This document shows positions 54,523-62,240 of a stretch of 64,000 nt of DNA, piece after piece; within the stretch, counting starts at the first letter, position 1; each line of letters opens with the position of its first letter. Location: the NCBI GenBank assembly GCA_035714085.1, contig DASTMP010000005.1, forward strand, positions 1 through 64,000. Reading direction: 5' to 3'. The notes under the pieces are model-generated. The model saw nothing but the letters and a program-made list of their open reading frames with translations, was not told the DNA's origin and searched no databases. The DNA comes from JAJVID01 sp035714085 (GTDB taxonomy: Bacteria > Acidobacteriota > Blastocatellia > RBC074). The translations under genes and the position numbers were made by a program.

Positions 54523-54684
54523 TGGGGAATGGGGAGTGGGGAGTAGGGGATAAGGAATGTGGAATGCAGATTTGTAGAGTTGCATGGCGATTCTTGATCC
54601 TTGCGCTGACTATAGTTTGCGCAGAAGCTGTAAACATTTCGCGTCCACCACTCCCCACTCCCCACTCTCCATTCCCTACTCCCC
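54523..54684. repeat. Word-repeat pair flanking a signal peptide region
   Basis: GGGGAATGGGGAGTGGGGAG words at 54523-54550 face ACTCCCCACTCCCCACTCTC words at about 54648-54684, about 100 bases apart. Between the arms lie the start codon and signal peptide of the next gene; the right arm is in its coding frame (PPLPTPHSPFPTPRP). Confidence 0.85.
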
Positions 54685-55145
54685 GCCCGCACAAGGTTCA
54701 CATCAGCGTCACGAATCTCGAATTCGAACAGCCCAAACAGATGGTGGATATCGTCATCCGCGTCTTCACTGATGATCTGGCGAACGCGCTCGGCCGGCGC
54801 GCAAAACAGGCCGTGAAGATTGAACCGGCGACCGCGGACAAAGACAGAGAGTTCATCGAATCAGTGATGGCTTACCTGCGGAGCAGCTTTGAGCTGAAGA
54901 ACAAGGCTGGCCGTTCGGTCATACTCTCCTGGGAGGGGATTGAAGGACCGCCTGATGGCCAGGCGGACATGATCTGGATTTTCGTCAAAGGCCGGATGCC
55001 CGGCGGTTTTGAAAGCGCGCAAATGCGCAACAAAATCTTCTGCGAGCTGTTTGACGATCAGGTCAATATCGTCAACGCCAAACATCAAGGCAAACAGATC
55101 GGGTTGATGTTCGAGTCGAAGGATGATTTCAAAATCCTTCGTTGA
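54564..55145 (+). CDS. DUF6702-like secreted protein with repeat-encoded linker
   Basis: 193 residues from the ATG at 54564 (MQICRVAWRFLILALTIVCA), chosen because AAGGA lies 7 bases upstream; the earlier GTG/ATG in the word repeat would add MGNGEWGVG-type residues and is rejected. After the signal peptide the residues PPLPTPHSPFPTPRP are repeat DNA in frame. The domain then reads KVHISVTNLEFEQPKQMVDIVIRVF, a DUF6702-like beginning (H-x-S-x-T and DLANAL), through LKNKAGRSVILSWEGIEG and GGFESAQMRNKIFCELFDDQV to QGKQIGLMFESKDDFK. Relatives are small secreted proteins often next to M1/M48 or propeller peptidases; the function is unknown. Here it follows the M48 gene by 42 bases. Confidence 0.72.
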   Translation: MQICRVAWRFLILALTIVCAEAVNISRPPLPTPHSPFPTPRPHKVHISVTNLEFEQPKQMVDIVIRVFTDDLANALGRRAKQAVKIEPATADKDREFIESVMAYLRSSFELKNKAGRSVILSWEGIEGPPDGQADMIWIFVKGRMPGGFESAQMRNKIFCELFDDQVNIVNAKHQGKQIGLMFESKDDFKILR

Positions 55146-55152
55146 TCAGATT

Positions 55153-55950
55153 ATGACTAAGCCCAGTTCGGAATTTGTCACTAAGAAAATTCCCCTCTAC
55201 TACCAGTTGGAGAATATCCTGCGCGAAAAGATTATGTCGGGCGTATTCACAGCGGGCGCCAGGCTGCCCACAGAGATCGAATTGATTCGCCTCTACGGGG
55301 TTGGTCGAATAACGGTGAGACAGGCTCTTGCGGCGCTCGCTAAAGACGGATTGATCGAGCGGCGGCGGCGGCGGGGCACTTTCGTCACCGAACGCAAAAC
55401 AAGGCGCCGGCCGTTTCAGGAGCGGATCGATTTGACCGGATCGCTGGACGAGATCATTGCTGCGGAAGCCGGCGCGACTTTCAAACTGATCGAGATGAAC
55501 CGCATCGAGGCTGATTCGCACGAGGCAGAACTTTTCAGTCTGGGAACTGGGGAGCCTCTTTATCGCGTCAAACGGCTCGGGCTGCGCGAGGACAAACCGC
55601 GCAATCTGACGCTGGACTATTTGCCCGCTGAAATCGGCGAGAAGCTGATTCCCGAGGAACTGATTGCGGGGTCGCTGCTGCAAACGCTCGAGACCAGATT
55701 CGGATTGAAACTGAAGAGCGCGACGCAGCGGATTACCGCCGCGCTGGCCGATCCTTACCTGGCAAAATTACTGGATGTGCGCGTCGGATCGCCGATGCTT
55801 TCGATCGAACGCGCGGTCTACGCCGGCGGCGACACGCCGGTCGAGTTCTCTCAAACGCTCTCTAACGCCGATCTCGACGGCTATGCGATCCGCCTGACGC
55901 GGGGCAAATCCGTTCCGCAAGAAAAGAAAAGCAGGAAGCAAAAACGCTGA
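55153..55950 (+). CDS. GntR-family transcriptional regulator with UTRA domain
   Basis: 265 residues from the ATG at 55153. The winged helix at about 13-78 is typical of GntR (IPLYYQLENILREKIMSGVF, RLPTEIELIRLYGVGRITVR, QALAALAKDGLIERRRRRGT). The C-terminal effector domain is of the UTRA/HutC type (about 95-245: FKLIEMNRIEADSHEAELF, GEPLYRVKRLGLREDKPRN, LTLDYLPAEIGEKLIPEE, and PVEFSQTLSNADLDGYAI). It represses or activates genes in response to a small ligand, often a sugar or amine. It overlaps closely with the preceding gene (7 bases between stop and start) and has no clear ribosome binding site; an in-frame start at 55123 inside the preceding gene is an alternative. Ligand and targets cannot be read. 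Confidence 0.92.
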   Translation: MTKPSSEFVTKKIPLYYQLENILREKIMSGVFTAGARLPTEIELIRLYGVGRITVRQALAALAKDGLIERRRRRGTFVTERKTRRRPFQERIDLTGSLDEIIAAEAGATFKLIEMNRIEADSHEAELFSLGTGEPLYRVKRLGLREDKPRNLTLDYLPAEIGEKLIPEELIAGSLLQTLETRFGLKLKSATQRITAALADPYLAKLLDVRVGSPMLSIERAVYAGGDTPVEFSQTLSNADLDGYAIRLTRGKSVPQEKKSRKQKR

Positions 55951-56805
55951 TCAGTTAAAGTCGGGTAACTGGGAGATGCCGCTATCCCAGATAACCATGC
56001 AGGGAGGATCCTCAGGTAATACGTGTGGTATTGGGTGAGGATCCGGAGGCGTTGAGCCAGGATCTTCTTCGATCTCCACCATGTACTTCACGGCGCTGTC
56101 CTTCAAAACGAGAGCTTTGTAATATTCGGAGAAGTGATTGTGGGTGGGATCTGCGTCCGGGTCATTGCTATCAGTTGGTCCATTAACAATAGACACTTCG
56201 TAATGTTTTTCGCCGCTGAGCGGAAGATTGATAAGCGGCTCAGCTTTATGGTCTTTTGATCTCAAAATCAGATTCCCTCTGGTCTTCGAGATATCGCCTG
56301 CGATCATTGTCGCAAGAAACCCCAGGTCGAGCGGATTTGGATCGCCCTCCAGATTCATACGCATAACATCGTCAAGCTTCGCCGAATAAAATTCGCCATT
56401 CAGGATGTTCAGCGGGGCTAGAATATTGGGCTTGATCCTGAGGTGATCATGTTTGTGAAAGGACTCGCTCTGTAAATCGAGGGCGTTGGCGAACGCTTGT
56501 CTGTACCTCGGATCATCCGGTTTATAAAGAGTGGCGGCCCCGCTCGGCGCCTCAGAGCCTTCTTTCTTTTCAACGTAGAGGAAAAGCGGAGCGATCTCCT
56601 TAACCTCTTCATGTTCTAACCTCAGGGATTGAAGGTCTGTCGATTGCCCTCTTTCCTTTACTTTGATTGTTACGGCGTGAAAATGAGCCTCGGTGTGGAT
56701 GCCTGCCTGAAAAAGCTTTTGATGCTTGTCGTAGCAACAGATCATCAGTCCGTCGAGATAAATAGTGACTGAAGGCTTCTTGAGCAGGGTATCGAGCGGC
56801 GTCAT
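55951..56805 (-). CDS. Protein of unknown function at the end of CHAT locus 2
   Basis: 284 residues from the ATG at 56805 (MTPLDTLLKKPSVTIYLDGL), chosen for AAAGGAG upstream; an upstream open extension runs through palindromes and is rejected. No signal peptide or membrane helix is seen. The protein begins with a short beta motif (VTIYLDGLMICCYDKHQKLF) and HTEAHFHAVTIKVKERGQS. It ends with many Pro/His (HNHFSEYYKALVLKDSAVKY; PDPHPIPHVLPEDPP; CMVIWDSGISQLPDF). I know no such family. It follows the CHAT protein on the same strand after a 248-base gap full of repeats, so it may be a substrate or partner of that protein. Confidence 0.6.
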   Translation of the reverse strand: MTPLDTLLKKPSVTIYLDGLMICCYDKHQKLFQAGIHTEAHFHAVTIKVKERGQSTDLQSLRLEHEEVKEIAPLFLYVEKKEGSEAPSGAATLYKPDDPRYRQAFANALDLQSESFHKHDHLRIKPNILAPLNILNGEFYSAKLDDVMRMNLEGDPNPLDLGFLATMIAGDISKTRGNLILRSKDHKAEPLINLPLSGEKHYEVSIVNGPTDSNDPDADPTHNHFSEYYKALVLKDSAVKYMVEIEEDPGSTPPDPHPIPHVLPEDPPCMVIWDSGISQLPDFN

Positions 56806-56840
56806 AAGGTGTTTTCTCCTTTTACTGTGAATTAGATCGA

Positions 56841-56960
56841 TTAGCAATTGCATGTATGGGAAGACGCTCTGGATCAGTACCGCGAGCGGTAGCGAGCGTG
56901 ACTCAAAGTGAAGCGCGATCGCTACCGCTCGCGGTACTGATCCGTACACGCAATTGCTAA
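56841..56960. repeat. REP-like palindrome, family A, copy 2, inside an outer inverted repeat
   Basis: The core arms 56871-56898 and 56916-56943 match in 27 of 28 positions and are the same sequence as the palindrome at 5811-5879. An outer inverted repeat, TTAGCAATTGCATGTA (56841-56856) and TACACGCAATTGCTAA (56945-56960), matches in 15 of 16 positions, so the whole unit is about 120 bases with its own ends. Confidence 0.9.
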
Positions 56961-56975
56961 CCGCCATAAGACACC

Positions 56976-57050
56976 GGCATAGTACCGCGCGCGACTGTCG
57001 CGCGGCTGTATCATAGGTCGACCGCTTGCTTACGCGCGGTGCTGTACCAG
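56976..57050. repeat. REP-like palindrome, family B, degenerate copy
   Basis: The left part has ATAGTACCGCGCGCGA, the right part has ACCGCTTGCTTACGCGCGGT followed by GCTGTACC; the arms pair imperfectly. It lies 4 bases downstream of the CHAT protein stop at 57054 and next to the family A copy. Confidence 0.75.
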
Positions 57051-57053
57051 CCT

Positions 57054-60000
57054 TTAGAAACTGCTGTAACCGCCAGTGACGATGAATGAGGCCCAATAGT
57101 AAGGATGCCGATATTCCGGCTCCGCTCCGCGCAACATCCCCAATTGCGCCGTTCTCAGCGCTTCCGCGGATGGCAGTTTTTGTGTTTTGCGAATGCGATG
57201 AAACTCGATCATCAAATTCCTGGTGGCCGGGGAATCTATCTTCCATAAACTGGAGACGACCACGGGAACACCGGCGGCCAGAAAAGGTCGTGAGACGCCG
57301 ATAGCGCCTTCGCCGTTAAGATAATCCTCGGCCCACGTCTGGCAAGCCGAAAGCACGGCCAATCGCCCGTGGCTCAGGTCAAGGCGGTAAATCTCGCCGA
57401 CGAGCAGCGCGCCTTTTCGCTGAGAAGCTTGTCCGCCGGTCTCGGTCTCGGCGGCCAGCGCCAGCCTCGAAAAGAGCGGCGATGTCGGGTCGGGATCGTA
57501 ATGTGTGGCGAGATGAATCACCTCGGCCCGCTCAATCTCGCGCAGCACGACCTTCTTCTTCGCGTCCGGCCCGACCAGCAGATAATGTGAAGGATAGAAT
57601 TTGGCGATCTCTTCTGATTCTATGGCTGCCGCCGGCAAATCTTCCAGGTCAGGGAAGACGCGCCGGTCAAAACTTGGATTCCCCACGCTCAACAGATGTT
57701 CCGGCGACTGGCCAGACTTACGATTGGCTTCCTCGGCGCAGAGCACGAACAGAGTTGCGCTTGGCGCATAGGTCGGCAGGTAATCCTCAATAAAGTATCT
57801 GCCAGTCGCGCGGGAAATAAGCGCGCCGAAGGGCAGGCGATTGAGAACCTTATCTGGGGCGACGCAAATCTGCTTATTTGGCTCGATCAGTGGCGCGATT
57901 GGCTGCAACAGGACGTCGTAAAGCTCTTCCGCCTTCTGTCGCCACCTCTGGCTATCGCTGCCGGCTGGCCCGGAGATCTGTGCCAGAAAATCGGTAACCA
58001 GCCCGGTCAATTTAGAGAGAGGGATTTTCACGGTTATCTGCTCGAAACGCCTGGATGTAACCAACCAGATGATGAGCTTGTCTTCGAGCGCCGCGTATTG
58101 CAGAAGTTGTGTCCGCCCAGGCATGCGAGATTGTATTTCGGACAGAATCAACGGACTGGCAACTCCGGAGAAACGCGGTTCAGACATTCCAGTGGTGGCC
58201 TTTGCCTGATATCTGTTCTGAAAGGCGTCGAGCAGCGAACGAGCGCGAGAGGTCTCGGAGTATTCGAAGGCTTCTCTGGCGCCGTCCGGGCGCGCGGCGG
58301 TGAAATCAATCGCGATGTCGTAAACGCTCTGTTCCCGAGCGAAGAGACTGTTTCGATCGCTCTCATCCGGAATCCTGGCGCGCGTCTCCTCGTATAGCGT
58401 GATCACGCTCCGCAAGCTGTTGCGCGCCTCCGCCTCCTCACCGCGGGCGATCTGGCCGAGAAGCCGTTCTTTCGCCACCATTTGAAACAGCCACGGATCA
58501 TCCTTTTCGCGGCAGAAATCAGCCGCTTGCTCGATCATCGCTGCCCCCTCAGCGCCGGCCCCCGACAAACGGTAGGTCTGACCCAGAAAGAGGGCCGCGT
58601 ATGCGGCCATTTCACGAGCCAGGGCCTCGGATTGCGCGCTCTGACTGATCCGCATCCCGCGCTTGATGTATTCGATGGCCTCTTCATATTTCCCGAGCCT
58701 GGCGCAAGCCAGGCCGGTGTTCGTCAAATAACGAGACATGACCCACGGTGAATTCATCGTCTCGGCGAGTCGCAAGGTCTCCCGCGCGTAATCGAGCGCC
58801 GCCGAGTAAAGACCCAGCGAATAAAAACAGCGGGCGGAGATGGAATAGAAGCTGATGATCTGGCCTTGATCGGCGGCTATCCTTTCCGATAGCCTCAGGC
58901 ATTCTTGAGCCTCTCGCCACGATTCACGGAATTTTCCAAGTCGCGCATAAAGGCCGGTGAGAATACTCAGGCTGCGCAGCCTGCCGTTCTCATCGCTGAT
59001 CTCGCGGGCAAGTTGATGAGCGCGACGGCATATAACGACGGCGTTTGAATACTCCATCAGCCGCACTTGTGCGTTCGCCATGCCGTTGAGCGCGAGCGAT
59101 TGCAGCCACTTGTATTCACGCGCTTCGCTCGCCTGAGCCACTTCGCTGAGACTCTCCATGCCGCGCCGCGTATCTGCTTGTTGCAAGTAACAAAAGCCGC
59201 TCCACAATTCACTCAGCAGGGCTTCGCCCAGGTCGCCTTGCCGGCGGAAGACCGCTTGAGCCTGACCAAATTTCGTGAGGGCTTGACTGATGCGGGAATC
59301 CATGGAGTTCTTGAGGGCGTCCTTCAACAAACTGCGGGCTTCCGCCAATGCCCGATCGCGCGCCGCCGAAGACGGGCTGTAAACACGCGCGAGGTCAGCG
59401 ATGTATCTGTCGCCGCTTTTGCGTTCGGCCAGGGCGCCCAGATCGCTCAATGCCTGCCATCTTTCCGTCGCATCCTGCGCTCGTCCATCCTGAGCGAGCG
59501 CGAGCGTCTCATCAATCAACCTGGTGGCTAAATGGTTACCAAGGCGAAAGTGGCTGCGGCTGAATACGCTCCAGATCCGCTCTTCATCGCCGGCTTGATA
59601 CGCCTGCTTAAAAGCGTCGAAAAGCTCTCCCTCTCTTTGCGACACTCTTTTATTCCGCTCTTCGATCAGCTTGAGGTTGCGCCTGGCCTCTCCAGCCCAA
59701 GGGGAGACCGCGTCCTTTTTCAGATAATTATCCCAGTCATCTTTAGCCTGGAATAACTGCCCCAGGTTCTGTCGCAGGAGGGCGCGGTTGAAGAGCGGTT
59801 CGAGAAGAGAATTGTCCAGTTCAATCGCGCGGTTGAGATGTTCGAGACTGCGATCCAGCGTCCGCGGATCTCGGTCCGATTTCCCAGAAGCTTCAAGTTC
59901 GCTCTTCTCCATCAACGCCGCGCCAAGATCGCTGTGAAGCCTGGCGTTATTGGGCTCAGTCTTAAGCGCCGCTTCAAATTCCGCGATCCCGTCGTCAAAA

Positions 60001-60785
60001 TTCTTGCGCGCCAAATAGAATCGTCCCATCGCGTGATGCGCCGCGGCTGCCCCGGCTGCCCCGGCTGTTTGATTTTCCCTGGCTGCATCGTCCAGCAGGT
60101 CAAACGCGCGGCGTCGAGCCGGCAGATCAATGTCCGCCGGCTCGCTGTCGGCTTCCGGTCCGCCGCGCGTCTCGCGAAATGGGGCGTACTGCAATTCCGT
60201 AATTCGAGACAAGACCAGACGCCGCTCGCGATAGGCCTGATTGAGCGCGACCATCCCTTTTGCCACTCGCGCGTCGACTTCGATCTCCCTATAGCCTCGC
60301 AGCCGGCTCCATATCCCGAGCCCGGATATCCCAAGTCCGAGCCCGATCACGAGCGCCACAGAGACGGCGATCTTCAATCTGATCTGGCCGATCCTGGTGG
60401 ATTGGCCAAGCTGGAACAAGGCGATCAGCCATTTCAGCATTTGCCGCGCGCTCCTTGACGCCTTGCCCACCCACGCCTCACCCGTCCTTTCCGCCGGTCC
60501 CGATTTGTCGTAATCGGCAGCCTGTTTCACCATCTCAAGCGCGATCATCAGTTTCTTTCGCCGCTCCGGCGTGGAGAAAAAGTTTTTCTCCAGAAGCTCG
60601 CGCTCACTTTGCGGCAGCGCGCCGAACGCATAATCGGTGATCAGCTCGTCTTCGATCAGCAGGAGGCGTTCGACATTCTCGTCGCCGCGCAGCAGATCGA
60701 TCTCCACCTGTTCCACTTCATCCGGCGTCGCGACGCCCAGGATGTATCGCCTGATTTGATCTTCTTGTTTCGGTAGCAGAGTCAT
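57054..60785 (-). CDS. Anti-sigma-like/TM/TPR/CHAT fusion protein (caspase-like peptidase)
   Basis: 1243 residues. Residues 1-95 resemble the N-terminal domain of anti-sigma factors without zinc ligands (KQEDQIRRYILGVATPDEVE, LLLIEDELITDYAFGALPQS, ERELLEKNFFSTPERRKKL). A membrane helix lies at 138-158 (KIAVSVALVIGLGLGISGL). TPR repeats fill about 260-850 (FYLARKNFDDGIAEFEAAL, LSILTGLYARLGKF). The CHAT domain has H1095 in HLATHYD and C1148 in SACQTW, so the dyad is present, and ends with YYWASFIVTGGYSSF. The ECF sigma gene lies 84 bases upstream on the same strand. I infer that the N-terminus binds the sigma factor and the TPR/CHAT part is on the other side of the membrane. The ATG has only a weak GAGG upstream. 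Confidence 0.88.
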   Translation of the reverse strand: MTLLPKQEDQIRRYILGVATPDEVEQVEIDLLRGDENVERLLLIEDELITDYAFGALPQSERELLEKNFFSTPERRKKLMIALEMVKQAADYDKSGPAERTGEAWVGKASRSARQMLKWLIALFQLGQSTRIGQIRLKIAVSVALVIGLGLGISGLGIWSRLRGYREIEVDARVAKGMVALNQAYRERRLVLSRITELQYAPFRETRGGPEADSEPADIDLPARRRAFDLLDDAARENQTAGAAGAAAAHHAMGRFYLARKNFDDGIAEFEAALKTEPNNARLHSDLGAALMEKSELEASGKSDRDPRTLDRSLEHLNRAIELDNSLLEPLFNRALLRQNLGQLFQAKDDWDNYLKKDAVSPWAGEARRNLKLIEERNKRVSQREGELFDAFKQAYQAGDEERIWSVFSRSHFRLGNHLATRLIDETLALAQDGRAQDATERWQALSDLGALAERKSGDRYIADLARVYSPSSAARDRALAEARSLLKDALKNSMDSRISQALTKFGQAQAVFRRQGDLGEALLSELWSGFCYLQQADTRRGMESLSEVAQASEAREYKWLQSLALNGMANAQVRLMEYSNAVVICRRAHQLAREISDENGRLRSLSILTGLYARLGKFRESWREAQECLRLSERIAADQGQIISFYSISARCFYSLGLYSAALDYARETLRLAETMNSPWVMSRYLTNTGLACARLGKYEEAIEYIKRGMRISQSAQSEALAREMAAYAALFLGQTYRLSGAGAEGAAMIEQAADFCREKDDPWLFQMVAKERLLGQIARGEEAEARNSLRSVITLYEETRARIPDESDRNSLFAREQSVYDIAIDFTAARPDGAREAFEYSETSRARSLLDAFQNRYQAKATTGMSEPRFSGVASPLILSEIQSRMPGRTQLLQYAALEDKLIIWLVTSRRFEQITVKIPLSKLTGLVTDFLAQISGPAGSDSQRWRQKAEELYDVLLQPIAPLIEPNKQICVAPDKVLNRLPFGALISRATGRYFIEDYLPTYAPSATLFVLCAEEANRKSGQSPEHLLSVGNPSFDRRVFPDLEDLPAAAIESEEIAKFYPSHYLLVGPDAKKKVVLREIERAEVIHLATHYDPDPTSPLFSRLALAAETETGGQASQRKGALLVGEIYRLDLSHGRLAVLSACQTWAEDYLNGEGAIGVSRPFLAAGVPVVVSSLWKIDSPATRNLMIEFHRIRKTQKLPSAEALRTAQLGMLRGAEPEYRHPYYWASFIVTGGYSSF

Positions 60786-60869
60786 AGGGGCCTCGAGGGG
60801 GAAATAATGAGTTGCTAGCCATTCCGCGCCCTGCCTTCATTACTGAATGCGGTGGGGGCTCGGGAAATT

Positions 60870-61481
60870 TCAAAGTTTTTTATCGGATGGCGGCTGTTCG
60901 AGGCAATCAGTGATGCAGAGGCGCATCTCTTCGTTCAGCCTGTGCATCTGGATGCGAAGCGCGTTGATCGAACAGCCGAGCTGCTCCGCAAGCAATATAC
61001 GGTGATCGCGATTCAATCGGTTTCCTTCGCGATAATAGAGGATGAATACCTTGCGCTTCTCCGGCTTCAGCTTATTCAAGCAGTGTCGCAAACATCTGCT
61101 GAGCGCTTCTCTTTCATCTTCCTTGCCCGTGGCGCCGGGCTGCGACGGATCAGGCATATCTTCAGGCACGGGACCGCCATGTTTTTTGACTTGCCGGTTG
61201 AAATATTCGAGCGCTACGAAACGGGCGATGCCTTGTATGTATTTGGCCGGATCGCCCTGGTAGGAGCCTTCGATCGAAGGCAGTTGGCGAATCGCGCGAT
61301 TAAAGGTTTCGTCGGCCAGTTCTTCGGCCGCGGAGCAGCCGCGATAGTTGAAGATGGCTATCAGGCCTCGGCGTATGGCTTCGTATTTGCGCCCTGCCTG
61401 CTCGCGGTCGGCGTCCAGCCAATCGAGAAAGCGTTCAAACGCCTCTCGGGTGAACTCCAAGTCCTTCAAGGGGTTGGACAT
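60870..61481 (-). CDS. ECF-type RNA polymerase sigma factor
   Basis: 203 residues. Region 2 is at about 36-100 (GLIAIFNYRGCSAAEELADE, FNRAIRQLPSIEGSYQGDPA, KYIQGIARFVALEYFNRQ). Region 4 is at about 130-185 (LNKLKPEKRKVFILYYREGN, RHRILL-type RDHRILLAEQLGCSINALRI, with MHRLNEEMRLCI). The long linker holds HGGPVPEDMPDPSQPGATG. The first gene of CHAT locus 2, it is followed after 84 bases by the anti-sigma-like/CHAT fusion, the usual order for a sigma factor and its regulator. The ATG has no strong Shine-Dalgarno. Regulon unknown; a pair of 14-base repeats at 61612-61645 upstream could be an operator or sigma target. Confidence 0.9.
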   Translation of the reverse strand: MSNPLKDLEFTREAFERFLDWLDADREQAGRKYEAIRRGLIAIFNYRGCSAAEELADETFNRAIRQLPSIEGSYQGDPAKYIQGIARFVALEYFNRQVKKHGGPVPEDMPDPSQPGATGKEDEREALSRCLRHCLNKLKPEKRKVFILYYREGNRLNRDHRILLAEQLGCSINALRIQMHRLNEEMRLCITDCLEQPPSDKKL

Positions 61482-61611
61482 ATAGCTTCTGAGGTGTTCG
61501 ATTTGATTCGAATATACAGGGGTGGTCAGACCTGCGTGATTTTAAAACGCCCGTCTCAATGCGCAAACGAATAGGGGGAGGAGAAACCACGCTCGCTTGC
61601 GGCGGCCGAAA

Positions 61612-61645
61612 GAAATTTTTCGCCAACCCATGAAATTTCTCGCCA
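61612..61645 (-). promoter_or_regulatory. Pair of 14-base direct repeats upstream of the sigma gene
   Basis: GAAATTTTTCGCCA (61612-61625) and GAAATTTCTCGCCA (61632-61645) on the + strand match in 13 of 14 positions, 20 bases from start to start. They are 131-164 bases upstream of the ECF sigma ATG, in a 323-base stretch (61482-61804) with no gene that I can support. A role as an operator or sigma-dependent promoter pair is a guess from position. Confidence 0.4.
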
Positions 61646-61768
61646 GGGGCTGGCACTACAGGAAGAATGCGCTCTTTTTAAATATAGCTGCGTCCTCAGC
61701 CGGTATGACGCCCTCATCCGATGTGGTATCCTCAGCCAGTTCCACATCTCATTCTATTTTCGCTCAGT

Positions 61769-61796
61769 AGCATATACGTAATAGCATATACGTAAT
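61769..61796. repeat. Tandem 14-base duplication beside a truncated gene
   Basis: TAGCATATACGTAA occurs twice in a row at 61769-61782 and 61783-61796, 8 bases from the stop of the decayed GNAT gene. It may mark the scar of the deletion that removed the 3' half of that gene. Confidence 0.6.
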
Positions 61797-61804
61797 GTTG
61801 TTAG

Positions 61805-62100
61805 TCACGCCAGAATTTTGTTGAAGTGATAGCCGACCTCCAGTACTTCGATCCCGTCAACCTCCTGAATAACCAGCCCACAATCGCCAATGAGTTTCTG
61901 TTTTCCCAGCAGAGGCGCCGGCCAGAGGCGTGGCCGTATTGTTCATAGCATCTTTGATTGCGCTCGATCCATTCGCGCATCGCCTGATGATCGAGGGTAC
62001 GGGGAAAGTGGGGCACGGCTTCGGGGGCGCCCCAGATTTCAAGAAGGCCGTCGAGATCATACGCCCAGATATCGCGCGCGCGCAATCGTTCGGTCTCCAA
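61805..62100 (-). pseudogene. Frameshifted and truncated GNAT-family (RimJ/RimL-type) N-acetyltransferase
   Basis: From a TTG at 62100 the frame reads METERLRARDIWAYDLDGLL, then EIWGAPEAVPHFPRTLDHQA and MREWIERNQRCYEQYGHA, the typical start of a RimJ/RimL-type acetyltransferase. The next conserved stretch, LIGDCGLVIQEVDGIEVLEV and GYHFNKILA then stop, is open in a different frame, so one frameshift lies near 61930. The protein then ends after the first half of the fold, missing the acetyl-CoA loop (motif A/B). The gene is therefore decayed twice, by a frameshift and a 3' truncation. Whether the frameshift is a sequencing error cannot be told from the window; the truncation cannot be. Confidence 0.8.
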
Positions 62101-62240
62101 AAAGTAGCCCGCTCATTGGCGTCACATCGATATGTCAGTTTTACCATGCCTTTGCTATAGTCATCGCTCATCGGCTTGTGATCGAGCCTATTATCAAACA
62201 TTTTCTATGAAATCTGGCAAGAAATTGTTCAGGAGAAAAC

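Noticed and set aside
56806..57246. 147-residue extension of the unknown protein in CHAT locus 2
   Set aside because: It runs through both palindromes and into the 3' end of the CHAT gene; the ATG at 56805 has its own Shine-Dalgarno.
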